Source: CAUZSN01 sp963582345
GTDB lineage: Bacteria > Planctomycetota > Planctomycetia > Planctomycetales > Planctomycetaceae
DNA: 12,070 nucleotides
Reading direction: 5' to 3'
Assembly (NCBI GenBank): GCA_963582345.1
Contig: CAUZSN010000086.1
Coordinates: forward strand, 1-12,070
Shown: positions 1 through 6,391 of the stretch, in pieces
How positions within the stretch are numbered: the stretch's first letter is position 1
How the letters are laid out: each line of letters starts with the position of its first letter
Translations under genes and position numbers: made by a program
The notes under the pieces: model-generated
The model's database searches: none
Told to the model about the DNA's origin: nothing
Seen by the model: the letters and a program-made list of their open reading frames with translations, nothing else

Positions 1-1365
1 GTAGGATTGCTGGTCTTGTCGGTTTGCATCATTCAACCGGATTAAGTCGCAGCTGAGATAGTAAAGGGAGAACTCGTAGCCAAACAATAAGACAACAAGC
101 AGACCTATTTTTACCGTGCGAGCAAGCCACGAATCGCTATATTTAGGAACCGGCGCTGTGTGGTGTGCTGACAGACACCAGAAAAAAATGATAGCGTTGA
201 TTATGAACAGAGCCGACAACGTCACACGGTCAGGCAGACGGAGCGATGCGGCGAGGAATACAATCACCATAGTTGCGAACAAAATGGTCAGTAAAGGTAC
301 TCGAGCTACGCGAAGCCGTTGACCGTATCCGAGACCGACACCAAGGAGAACGTTGAATAGCGTCGCATAGATATACGGCGCAACACGATCTAACTGCCGG
401 CGCAGGTATTGCAGCCGTTCGCCGGACGGGCGACTGGCACTCGAAAAATGATCGACAATCCGCTTCAGTTTGTCGGTCGAATAGATTTTATCGTCGGCAA
501 AGAACCATCTATAAAACATAGCGGCGTCGTTCTGACTCCAGCCGAGTTTGTGATAGTATGGGCCTTCTCGAGTGTCAAATAATGCATCGCCAATCGGGTT
601 GCCGTGAATCTGGCCGCGGACCGAGTTGAATTCCAGGTACTGTCGCCAGCCATCATGCTGTAAATAAACAGCACGGTTGTAGCCGATGGCTGCGAAAGAC
701 AGAACGACCGATGCACACAGGAATAGGATGATTCGTTTCGAGCGAAAGACCCAAAGGATATTCAGCACTAATGGTGTGGAAATCAGCATCGCCAACAAAC
801 AGGCTTTGTCTCGAATCATGGCAGCCAGCACGATCCAAAGAATACCTAACAAAGGCACAAAGAAGGGTAAATCTTCTTCGTCGGCGTTGGCTAGCAGCAC
901 CATCAGTAAGCCGCTGATCGCGAGCACAGCTGCTGTCGAAGTGAACTGAGCTACTAAAAGCAGTCTGAGTTCGAAGGTGACAAAAAGAAGCAGGAACAGG
1001 AAGACGCTTAGTGCCGAACAGTGCCGGCGCAGGAACACAAACAGCAAGGAAGTGCATGCGACAAAGTGAGCGAAATATAAGTACAGCGAATACCAATTGA
1101 TCGTGTCGGTGGCCTGATAGAGCCGTTTCAAGACCTGGCCAATCAGGATGTTGGAGAAAACGAGATACTCTGACGGTTCACCGCTACGCAGCCCGGAAGC
1201 TGTGCGCATCATGCCCAAGTCGTCGTTGGTTTCGTAGCAGGGAGACGCGAACATAGCGAACGCTGTGAAGAGAATCAGGTTGACGGCAAATGCGAATCCG
1301 GCAGTGTGCAGTGATTTGCAGTCGCGTACTTTGAAGAACCAATTGATGGCAGGACTTTGGGTCAT
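1..1365 (-). CDS. Polytopic membrane protein, putative GT-C-like glycosyltransferase (3' end outside window)
   Basis: I read this frame by hand: from ATG at 1365-1363 it stays open for 455 codons to the left edge, so the C-terminus is missing. The product is a multi-span inner-membrane protein with hydrophobic segments at about residues 22-40, 92-112, 118-137, 143-159, 166-184, 188-206, 211-228, 331-347, 357-373, 383-399 and 418-438. The first segment is followed by an acidic motif ETNDD (45-49) and then GMMRTASG and LVFSN, which would lie in the first extracytoplasmic loop. An acidic pair there is where GT-C enzymes that use polyprenyl-phosphate sugars keep their catalytic residues. A second soluble stretch (about 232-325) carries FNSVRG and LGWSQND...WFFADD. 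These motifs resemble an uncharacterised membrane-protein family I recall from bacterial polysaccharide clusters. Glycosyl transfer is an inference. It is divergent from the sugar operon on the right, and no clear Shine-Dalgarno precedes the start. Confidence 0.8.
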   Translation of the reverse strand, partial: MTQSPAINWFFKVRDCKSLHTAGFAFAVNLILFTAFAMFASPCYETNDDLGMMRTASGLRSGEPSEYLVFSNILIGQVLKRLYQATDTINWYSLYLYFAHFVACTSLLFVFLRRHCSALSVFLFLLLFVTFELRLLLVAQFTSTAAVLAISGLLMVLLANADEEDLPFFVPLLGILWIVLAAMIRDKACLLAMLISTPLVLNILWVFRSKRIILFLCASVVLSFAAIGYNRAVYLQHDGWRQYLEFNSVRGQIHGNPIGDALFDTREGPYYHKLGWSQNDAAMFYRWFFADDKIYSTDKLKRIVDHFSSASRPSGERLQYLRRQLDRVAPYIYATLFNVLLGVGLGYGQRLRVARVPLLTILFATMVIVFLAASLRLPDRVTLSALFIINAIIFFWCLSAHHTAPVPKYSDSWLARTVKIGLLVVLLFGYEFSLYYLSCDLIRLNDANRQDQQSY

Positions 1366-1591
1366 GGTTAAAACGTTGCCCGACAGCTTGGCAAGCGGTG
1401 TTACTTGAAAGTTGATTCGATGATGGTGCAAGTTTTCATTGATCTGATTCACCTACCTTGTCAAAAAAATGTTCTAAGATCTACGGCGAGGTTTGGCTGC
1501 TGAGGGATGTACGTCGGAAGAAGTGCGGCAATCCGAATCAGGTATGTCGCACAGATGGGCCAGCCATCCAACGGTTGTGTAGGTTTCAAAG

Positions 1592-1609
1592 ACAGCCACG
1601 TCGGGCTGT
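1592..1609. repeat. Inverted repeat, 6-bp stem and 6-base loop
   Basis: ACAGCC (1592-1597) pairs perfectly with GGCTGT (1604-1609) around a 6-base loop. It lies 11 bases left of a second hairpin. No T-tract follows on either strand, so a classical intrinsic terminator is not supported. It may be a structured leader or chance. Confidence 0.35.
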
Positions 1610-1620
1610 TATCACTTCAA

Positions 1621-1641
1621 CAAATGAGTGAACTTCATTTG
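1621..1641. repeat. Inverted repeat, 7-bp stem and 7-base spacer
   Basis: CAAATGA (1621-1627) pairs perfectly with TCATTTG (1635-1641) around a 7-base spacer. This could be a dyad operator for a regulator of either divergent gene, or an RNA hairpin. There is no second copy that I noticed in the window to support an operator family. Confidence 0.35.
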
Positions 1642-1895
1642 CTGGTCACTACTCTGACAAAGCGAACATCGTCATCCGGTGTTTCGCGTGGCAGAACAGA
1701 AAATTTACAAAGGCACCGTTGCCGCTGTAATAAGGCATAATTATGTGTTGCACAGGAGTTGGATTATGCCAGCGGTTTTTCAAAGTCGCTTCCTTCTTTC
1801 AGAGATATTAATTTTCTACGTTCACTCGTATTAGGCCGTCAGCGAGGTGAATTGATTCTTTAGGTATTTCAAGAGTGGGTAACGATAAAATCGAA

Positions 1896-2297
1896 ATGGC
1901 TCATCTTAAGGTCGCCAGCGACGCGTTTCTTATAGTCGTAGTTCTCCTGTCTAGCTGCTCAATCACTGGTTGTCAGCGTGCATGCTCTGCTAATGTCCAA
2001 CACATTGTCATCTGTTGGCTGAAAGCTTCTGGAAACCTTGAAGCACAAAAGAAGCTCATCATGGTTTCGAGAAGTTTTACCACGATACCTGGTGTACTCA
2101 ATGTTAGTGCTGGTCGGATTCTTTCAAGCCAACGGGCGATCGTCGATAACACGTTTGATTTGGCGATAGTCATGACCTTTACGAATACGCAAGCGCTGGC
2201 GGCTTACCTGAAACACCCAAAGCATAGAAAGGCTGTAAAAGAAACTCTTCGACCATTGACGAAAAAAATCATTGTTTACGATTTCATCGACGAATAG
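1896..2297 (+). CDS. Putative lipoprotein with stress-responsive A/B-barrel (Dabb) domain
   Basis: The 133-aa product has a short charged N-terminus, a hydrophobic stretch (about 11-20) and a lipobox ITGC with the acceptor Cys at residue 26, so it is probably exported and lipidated. Residues 34-133 match the Dabb (ferredoxin-like alpha/beta barrel) pattern: a first strand VQHIVICWLK, a middle strand around 87-95, a HPKH motif at 107-110 preceded by a Tyr, and a final strand IIVYDFIDE. Dabb domains form dimeric barrels found in stress proteins and some small-molecule enzymes; a specific reaction cannot be assigned. I chose ATG 1896 over an in-frame GTG at 1875 because it gives a normal-length signal peptide, although a weak AGG lies upstream of the GTG. 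It stands alone, 185 bases before the sugar operon. Confidence 0.75.
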   Translation: MAHLKVASDAFLIVVVLLSSCSITGCQRACSANVQHIVICWLKASGNLEAQKKLIMVSRSFTTIPGVLNVSAGRILSSQRAIVDNTFDLAIVMTFTNTQALAAYLKHPKHRKAVKETLRPLTKKIIVYDFIDE

Positions 2298-2345
2298 TCA
2301 TAGCAAGACACTCCTAATATCTTACCAGGACGATAAATGGGACGC

Positions 2346-2373
2346 TTGACTCATTTTATTATGGCAGAATAGT
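2346..2373 (+). promoter_or_regulatory. Candidate sigma-70-type promoter for the aminosugar operon
   Basis: TTGACT (2346-2351, 5 of 6 matches to the -35 consensus), a 16-base spacer, then AATAGT (2368-2373, 4 of 6 to the -10 consensus). It lies about 110 bases before the wecE-like start in the only long gap upstream of the operon. An AT-rich TATTAT at 2358-2363 is an alternative -10. This is a visual match only. Confidence 0.3.
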
Positions 2374-2482
2374 CCCTTTATTTGTTCTCAAACCTTTTCA
2401 GGCACCCCGTTTCGTAGCAATTGTCGTGTTACTGCACAAACGCGGTTGGAGACGCCTGTTGTGATTGTTTAGAATCGAATTT

Positions 2483-3676
2483 ATGAATTCGTTCATTCCA
2501 TTTAACAAACCGTTTGTTGCTGGCAAGGAACTGGATTACATTGCCGAGGCAGTGACGCGTGGAAACTTGGCAGGAGACGGACACTTTACTCGGAAATGTT
2601 CCGAGTTTCTCGAAAGTCGTTTGAGAATCCACAAAGTCTTGATGACTCCGTCGGCAACAGCCGCCCTAGAAATGGCAGCGATGTTGTGCGAGCTAGGTCC
2701 CGGCGACGAAGTCATTATGCCATCGTTCACATTTGTCTCGACTGCAAATGCCGTCGCCCGAGTCGGAGCAACACCCGTCTTTGTCGATATCCGCGAAGAC
2801 ACGCTGAATTTGGACGAAAGACTCGTTGAGCAGGCTATTACCGATAGCACCAAGGCCATTTTTCCTGTGCATTACGCCGGCGTTGGTTGTGATATGGATG
2901 TCATCATGTCCATTGCTAATCACCATGAGCTGAAAGTTGTCGAAGACGCTGCTCAGGCCGTCAACGCAACTTATGACCAACAGGCCCTCGGTTCGATTGG
3001 ACAGTTGGCTGCTTTTAGTTTTCATGAGACCAAGAACTATATTTCTGGTGAAGGTGGTGCGCTGTGCATCAATTGCCCAGATATGGTTCGCCGAGCCGAA
3101 ATCATTCGTGATAAAGGGACCAATCGTCAGGAATTCTTCCGCGGCCAAGTTGATAAATATACTTGGGTCGACCTGGGATCGGCGTACGTTCCCAGCGAAA
3201 TTGTCTCCGCATTTCTGTATGGCCAGTTAGAAATGTTCGATCCAATCACCAATCGTCGTCGTGAGATTTACAGATACTACGAGCAACAGCTTAAACCCTT
3301 GGAAAACGACGGACGGCTTCGTCTGCCTTGCATTCCTCAAAAATGTCACAGCAATTATCACACGTTCTACATTTTGTTGCCTGACAGCGAAACTCGGGAT
3401 GAGTTGATGAGACACTTAGATAAGTTAGGAATCAAAGCCGTGTTTCATTACGTTCCACTGCACCTGTCGGTTATGGGACGAAGGCTCGGAGTGTCGGTCG
3501 GAAGTCTGTGCGTTACGGAAAAGACAAGTGAACGGCTCCTTAGGCTTCCGATGTACTACGGACTTACCAGCGATGATCAAGAACGCGTGGTGAACGTAGT
3601 GACGGAGTTTGCGATACGCCGTAAGTTAAAAATGAAAGACCCGCTGCCGGGTTATGAATCAGTCGATATCAAATGA
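2483..3676 (+). CDS. wecE: dTDP-4-amino-4,6-dideoxygalactose transaminase (WecE/RffA-like)
   Basis: This is a PLP-dependent sugar aminotransferase of the DegT/DnrJ/EryC1 family, which makes dTDP-Fuc4N from dTDP-4-keto-6-deoxyglucose with glutamate as amino donor, in the cytoplasm. The 397-aa sequence follows E. coli WecE (376 aa, from memory) almost end to end: IPFNKPFVAGKELDY near the start, MTPSATAALEMAA for cofactor-phosphate binding, GDEVIMPSFTFVSTANA, PVHYAGV, VVEDAAQ with the pyridine-binding Asp155, FSFHETKNY with the Schiff-base Lys184, then FFRGQVDKYTW, AVFHYVPLH and SERLLRLP. The similarity is closer to WecE than to 3-aminotransferases such as FdtB or QdtB. I chose ATG 2483 over an in-frame TTG at 2465 because it aligns with the WecE N-terminus. 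It is the first gene of the operon and overlaps the next by ATGA (3673-3676). The genes making its substrate (rmlA, rmlB) are not in the window. Confidence 0.93.
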   Translation: MNSFIPFNKPFVAGKELDYIAEAVTRGNLAGDGHFTRKCSEFLESRLRIHKVLMTPSATAALEMAAMLCELGPGDEVIMPSFTFVSTANAVARVGATPVFVDIREDTLNLDERLVEQAITDSTKAIFPVHYAGVGCDMDVIMSIANHHELKVVEDAAQAVNATYDQQALGSIGQLAAFSFHETKNYISGEGGALCINCPDMVRRAEIIRDKGTNRQEFFRGQVDKYTWVDLGSAYVPSEIVSAFLYGQLEMFDPITNRRREIYRYYEQQLKPLENDGRLRLPCIPQKCHSNYHTFYILLPDSETRDELMRHLDKLGIKAVFHYVPLHLSVMGRRLGVSVGSLCVTEKTSERLLRLPMYYGLTSDDQERVVNVVTEFAIRRKLKMKDPLPGYESVDIK

Positions 3677-4614
3677 AGCCCTATACGCTTCTCAGCACTG
3701 ACGATTTGGTGCAGCTGATTGCCGATGTTGCATCTCCGAGTGAAGTGCTCAATGTTTCTTCCGATCTTGGTTCGGCTCAGACCGGCTTTTGCTATTCGTC
3801 CATTCCCAATACGGTGGCTTTGGCTGCAAATATCGAATGGCTGACACTGGCGAACGAATCGCCTTGTATTTCATGCATCATCACAAGTTCCGACATCATG
3901 AAGCTTTCAGGCGATGCACTTAACAAGCCAGTTCTCGTTTATAAAAATGCTGCAGAGTCATTTTACGTGTTGCACAACCGGGCCATTCATAAGCGGACGT
4001 ACGAATCGAAAAATTGGCAACCAATTCAGCACATTGCTTCGTCAGCCAACATTGATGACACTACGGTTATGAAGGGTAGTGTGACGATTGGTGAAAACGT
4101 TGCCATTGGGCCACAATGCGTTGTACACGGGCCAGTCATCATTGGGAATAATACAGCTATCCACGAACATTGTACCATTGGTAGCGAAGGTCTATTTTCA
4201 AAGAGGATCGCTGGGTGTCTGCAGCATATGAGTCACTACGGCGGAGTGTCAATCGGTAATGATTGTCAGATTCATACGGGAGTCAACATCTCTCGGTCAG
4301 TCCATTTCGGTGGTTCTTCCACCTTAGAAAACGAAGTGTCAATTGGTATTCACGCCAACGTTGGGCATGACAGTGTCATCGGCCGTGCGACGACGTTGTC
4401 ATCGAAGGCAATACTTCTCGGCAGGGTCCGGATTGGAGCGAACTGTTGGATTGGAGCAAGCGCGATGGTCTCGAATGGAATTGTCGTCGGTGAAGGATCA
4501 AATGTTCGGTTGGGAGCGGTCGTTGTTCAAGACCTCGGCCCTAATTCCGACGTCTCTGGAAACTTTGCGCAGCCTCACCACAAGCGACTCCGAGCAATGT
4601 TGCGAGGAGGGTAG
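3673..4614 (+). CDS. LpxD-like left-handed beta-helix acyltransferase
   Basis: The product (313 aa) has a non-repetitive N-terminal domain (about 1-118) and then hexapeptide repeats (about 119-290) of the left-handed beta-helix type, such as VTIGENVAIGPQC and VRIGANCWIGASA. The two-part layout and internal landmarks follow LpxD, the UDP-3-O-acylglucosamine N-acyltransferase of lipid A synthesis: GSEGLFS (170-176) sits where LpxD has GSDGFGY, and HDSVIG (232-237) aligns with the HNVVIG of E. coli LpxD, placing His232 at the catalytic-base position. LpxD uses 3-hydroxyacyl-ACP directly. With an ACP and a ketoacyl synthase downstream and an aminotransferase upstream, I infer that it acylates the 4-amine of the WecE product, taking the place of WecD. 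True LpxD is possible but less likely, since no lpx or fab housekeeping genes surround it. It overlaps wecE by ATGA and lacks a visible Shine-Dalgarno, suggesting translational coupling. Confidence 0.82.
   Translation: MKPYTLLSTDDLVQLIADVASPSEVLNVSSDLGSAQTGFCYSSIPNTVALAANIEWLTLANESPCISCIITSSDIMKLSGDALNKPVLVYKNAAESFYVLHNRAIHKRTYESKNWQPIQHIASSANIDDTTVMKGSVTIGENVAIGPQCVVHGPVIIGNNTAIHEHCTIGSEGLFSKRIAGCLQHMSHYGGVSIGNDCQIHTGVNISRSVHFGGSSTLENEVSIGIHANVGHDSVIGRATTLSSKAILLGRVRIGANCWIGASAMVSNGIVVGEGSNVRLGAVVVQDLGPNSDVSGNFAQPHHKRLRAMLRGG
4605..4611 (+). promoter_or_regulatory. Strong Shine-Dalgarno of the 186-aa gene
   Basis: AGGAGGG lies 8 bases before ATG 4620, inside the last codons of the acyltransferase gene. 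It fixes the start of the unknown gene and is the best ribosome-binding site in the operon; most neighbours have weak sites or none. Confidence 0.7.
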
Positions 4615-4619
4615 CAGTT

Positions 4620-5180
4620 ATGACAGACGTGACCGATTTTTCGTTTCGCGGCCAACGGGACTATCTGCACAGCAGCACAATTTTTGATTATTTAATCAAA
4701 AGCGATCCTCGGCCAGAGAAGATTGACTTTACCTTTCACAAGATCTCCGACCGACAATGTACGATCATGTCACAGACAAACTTAGGGACAGACGATGTTC
4801 TCGTTTCAAGCTACAAGAGTGAAGAGGCAACTTGCTTCTTGTACGAATCTAATACTGCGATACAGTCCCGGTATCCTTGCAATGAGGCTGCGATTGTCGA
4901 ACAGCTGCAGTTCACCGGTGTCACGGCTTCGTTTGATATGCCACCCATTCCACAGGCCTCATATATTGAATCAGTTGTCGGAGCTTACAAGAAGCTATTG
5001 CACAATAGTGAATTGAAATTTGGTCGAAAACTATTTTTTGCCAAACTACTACTCCGATTTGTGCCGTCATGCGGTCATTGTGGCGTCTCGCATCGACGAA
5101 AGATTGGCGGCGATTTCTTTGAGGCAGAACTTATGCACGACAAAAATGAGATCGGAAAACTCTACTTTGGAGCAAAATGA
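4620..5180 (+). CDS. Operon protein of unknown function (186 aa)
   Basis: I do not recognise this family. The protein is soluble, with no signal peptide or membrane span. Visible features are an N-terminal FRGQRDYLHSSTIFDYL stretch (9-25), a segment KIDFTFHK (34-41), an aliphatic/aromatic segment FFAKLLLRFVP (139-149), a CGHC pair (Cys151, Cys154) and a C-terminus ending in MHDKNEIGKLYFG (172-184). The CxxC could bind metal or be redox-active, but only one pair is present. The gene is certainly real: it has a strong Shine-Dalgarno, starts 5 bases after the acyltransferase stop, and overlaps the FabH-like gene by ATGA (5177-5180). Position between the acyltransferase and the ketoacyl synthase suggests work in making or delivering the acyl chain, for example a beta-keto-processing, thioester-handling or scaffold role. 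That is inference from context only. Confidence 0.85.
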   Translation: MTDVTDFSFRGQRDYLHSSTIFDYLIKSDPRPEKIDFTFHKISDRQCTIMSQTNLGTDDVLVSSYKSEEATCFLYESNTAIQSRYPCNEAAIVEQLQFTGVTASFDMPPIPQASYIESVVGAYKKLLHNSELKFGRKLFFAKLLLRFVPSCGHCGVSHRRKIGGDFFEAELMHDKNEIGKLYFGAK

Positions 5181-6121
5181 GTACGTTTGGAATTCAAGAT
5201 ATCGGGGTGTATATTCCCGACAGCGGTATCGATGGGTGTGAATTGGGGAAGAAGTTCAATGTGGATTCTGAGTTTATCCACAAGAAACTGGGTTTTGACT
5301 ACCTGCGTCGCAAGGGATCCGAACAAGAATGTTCAGATCTGTGCGTACGGGCGTTCGAAGACTTGACCGTCAAAGTTGATAATGACGCGGTCGATTGCGA
5401 CTGTGTTGTCGTCGTCACACAGAATCCCGATGGTGGGGGAATCCCTCATGCTAGTGCGATCGTGCATCGAAAGCTGAGTCTTCCGTCGAAGACAGCGTGC
5501 TTCGACGTCTCTCTGGGATGCACTGGTTACGTGCATGGGCTTTCGATTATCTGTTCATTTCTAGAAAAAAACGACATGCGTAAGGGACTGCTGTTTACGT
5601 CCGACCCCTATTCTCGCGTAATCGATTTGGAAGATCGTAATTCAGCAATGCTGTTCGGCGATGCTGCAAGCTGTACGCTAATTTCAGAACAAGCCGTGTA
5701 CTGTCAAGGTAAGACGGATTATCTGATGGGAAGTCAGTACTCTCAGGCGATCCAAGTTTCATCCGAAACAGGTTCGCTGAAAATGCATGGTAACCAGGTG
5801 TTCCGCTTTGTGGCGAAGGAAGTTCCAAAACAAATTCGCAAATGCGTTTCCCAAAACGGATTACAAATGGAGGACGTGGACCTGTTTCTGGTTCATCAAG
5901 GCAGCCGCTACATTGTTGAGACACTGGCGACGAGTCTTCAACTGCCTTCAGAAAAAGTGCCGTTTTGCGCCTCTCAAGTAGGAAATTCCGTCTCGTCAAC
6001 ACTACCTCTTATGCTGAAAGAGCACGTGATTTCGAGCACCGGACCAGCGAATATTTTGATGGCGGGTTTTGGAGTCGGACTGTCCAGCACTTCAACGGTT
6101 CTAAAAAGGACCTGTGTATGA
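5177..6121 (+). CDS. 3-oxoacyl-ACP synthase III-like condensing enzyme (FabH-like)
   Basis: The 314-aa product is a thiolase-fold KAS III, close to E. coli FabH in length (317 aa). The triad is complete: Cys115 in FDVSLGCTGYVHGL, His240 in LFLVHQGS, Asn270 in VGNSVSSTLP. The usual HQAN is HQGS here, so the residues just after the catalytic His are changed, a difference common among specialised KAS III rather than housekeeping FabH. FGDAAS (160-165) and the C-terminal GFGVGLS (297-303) also fit. It would condense an acyl-CoA primer with malonyl-ACP to give a 3-oxoacyl-ACP; acetyl-CoA would give acetoacetyl-ACP. Direct coupling to an ACP gene (ATGA overlap at 6118-6121) and lack of other fab genes indicate a dedicated acyl chain for the aminosugar. 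GGAG at 5169-5172 is only 4 bases from the start, so coupling to the upstream gene probably helps initiation. Confidence 0.9.
   Translation: MSTFGIQDIGVYIPDSGIDGCELGKKFNVDSEFIHKKLGFDYLRRKGSEQECSDLCVRAFEDLTVKVDNDAVDCDCVVVVTQNPDGGGIPHASAIVHRKLSLPSKTACFDVSLGCTGYVHGLSIICSFLEKNDMRKGLLFTSDPYSRVIDLEDRNSAMLFGDAASCTLISEQAVYCQGKTDYLMGSQYSQAIQVSSETGSLKMHGNQVFRFVAKEVPKQIRKCVSQNGLQMEDVDLFLVHQGSRYIVETLATSLQLPSEKVPFCASQVGNSVSSTLPLMLKEHVISSTGPANILMAGFGVGLSSTSTVLKRTCV
6106..6110 (+). promoter_or_regulatory. Shine-Dalgarno of the acyl carrier protein gene
   Basis: AAGGA lies 7 bases before ATG 6118 and supports this start over the longer in-frame extension inside the FabH-like gene. Confidence 0.6.
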
Positions 6122-6354
6122 AAACGGCAGACGAGATCCGAGAAGCAGTCATTCACAGTATTAAAAAGGTAACGTCGCGCGACGATGTAATGCTTGAAAA
6201 TGGCGGACTATTTGAAGATTACGCCCTCGATTCACTAGACCGCATGTCAATCATGATCGAAGTTGAAATCCAATTGAAAGTCGACTTCGACGATTTGGAC
6301 CCGGGCGAGCTCAATTGCATTAACGATTACATCACATGTGTACAGAAGCTCTAA
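6118..6354 (+). CDS. Dedicated acyl carrier protein
   Basis: A 78-aa acidic helical protein, the usual size of an acyl carrier protein. The 4'-phosphopantetheine attachment site is Ser39 in FEDYALDSLDRMSIMIEVE, matching the DSL motif at the start of helix II, followed by a run of hydrophobic and Glu residues typical of that recognition helix. It would carry the chain made by the upstream KAS III and present it to the LpxD-like acyltransferase. The start is ATG 6118, which overlaps the FabH-like stop and has AAGGA upstream; the in-frame extension to 5965 only re-reads the fabH-like gene. It is not a housekeeping acpP by context, since no fabD, fabG or fabF is adjacent. The main helix has Asp after DSL, a minor difference from canonical AcpP (DSLD versus DSLDTVE). 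Confidence 0.93.
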   Translation: MKTADEIREAVIHSIKKVTSRDDVMLENGGLFEDYALDSLDRMSIMIEVEIQLKVDFDDLDPGELNCINDYITCVQKL

Positions 6355-6391
6355 AGCCGAAAGCGTGAATGGTGTTCGAATAGGCACTTCG

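Larger units (their letters stand above)
1366..1895. other. Divergent intergenic region, no convincing gene
   Basis: These 530 bases separate the leftward membrane-protein gene from the rightward Dabb lipoprotein gene, so both upstream regions should lie here. I see no tRNA-like or rRNA-like sequence and no convincing coding frame; a 77-codon frame at 1507-1740 has no recognisable domain. There are two short perfect inverted repeats (listed separately). A TTGACA-like box on the minus strand (1459-1464) has no good -10 partner at 16-17 bases. Confidence 0.6.

Noticed and set aside
1459..1464. TTGACA-like -35 box on the minus strand, upstream of the membrane-protein gene
   Set aside because: No convincing -10 hexamer at 16 or 17 bases; only two of six matches.
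1507..1740. 77-codon plus-strand frame in the intergenic region
   Set aside because: No recognisable domain, no Shine-Dalgarno, Arg/Cys-rich end typical of non-coding frames, and it spans the two hairpins.
2536..3148. Long minus-strand frames (107 and 151 codons) opposite the wecE-like gene
   Set aside because: They are shadows of a gene with clear WecE homology along its whole length.
5965..6117. Upstream extension of the acyl carrier protein frame
   Set aside because: It re-reads the end of the FabH-like gene in another frame; the ACP starts at 6118 with a Shine-Dalgarno and typical length.
6338..6391. GTG start for the GT2 gene, overlapping the ACP gene
   Set aside because: The added 18 residues do not resemble GT2 N-termini; ATG 6392 begins just before the first Rossmann strand and has TAGG upstream.
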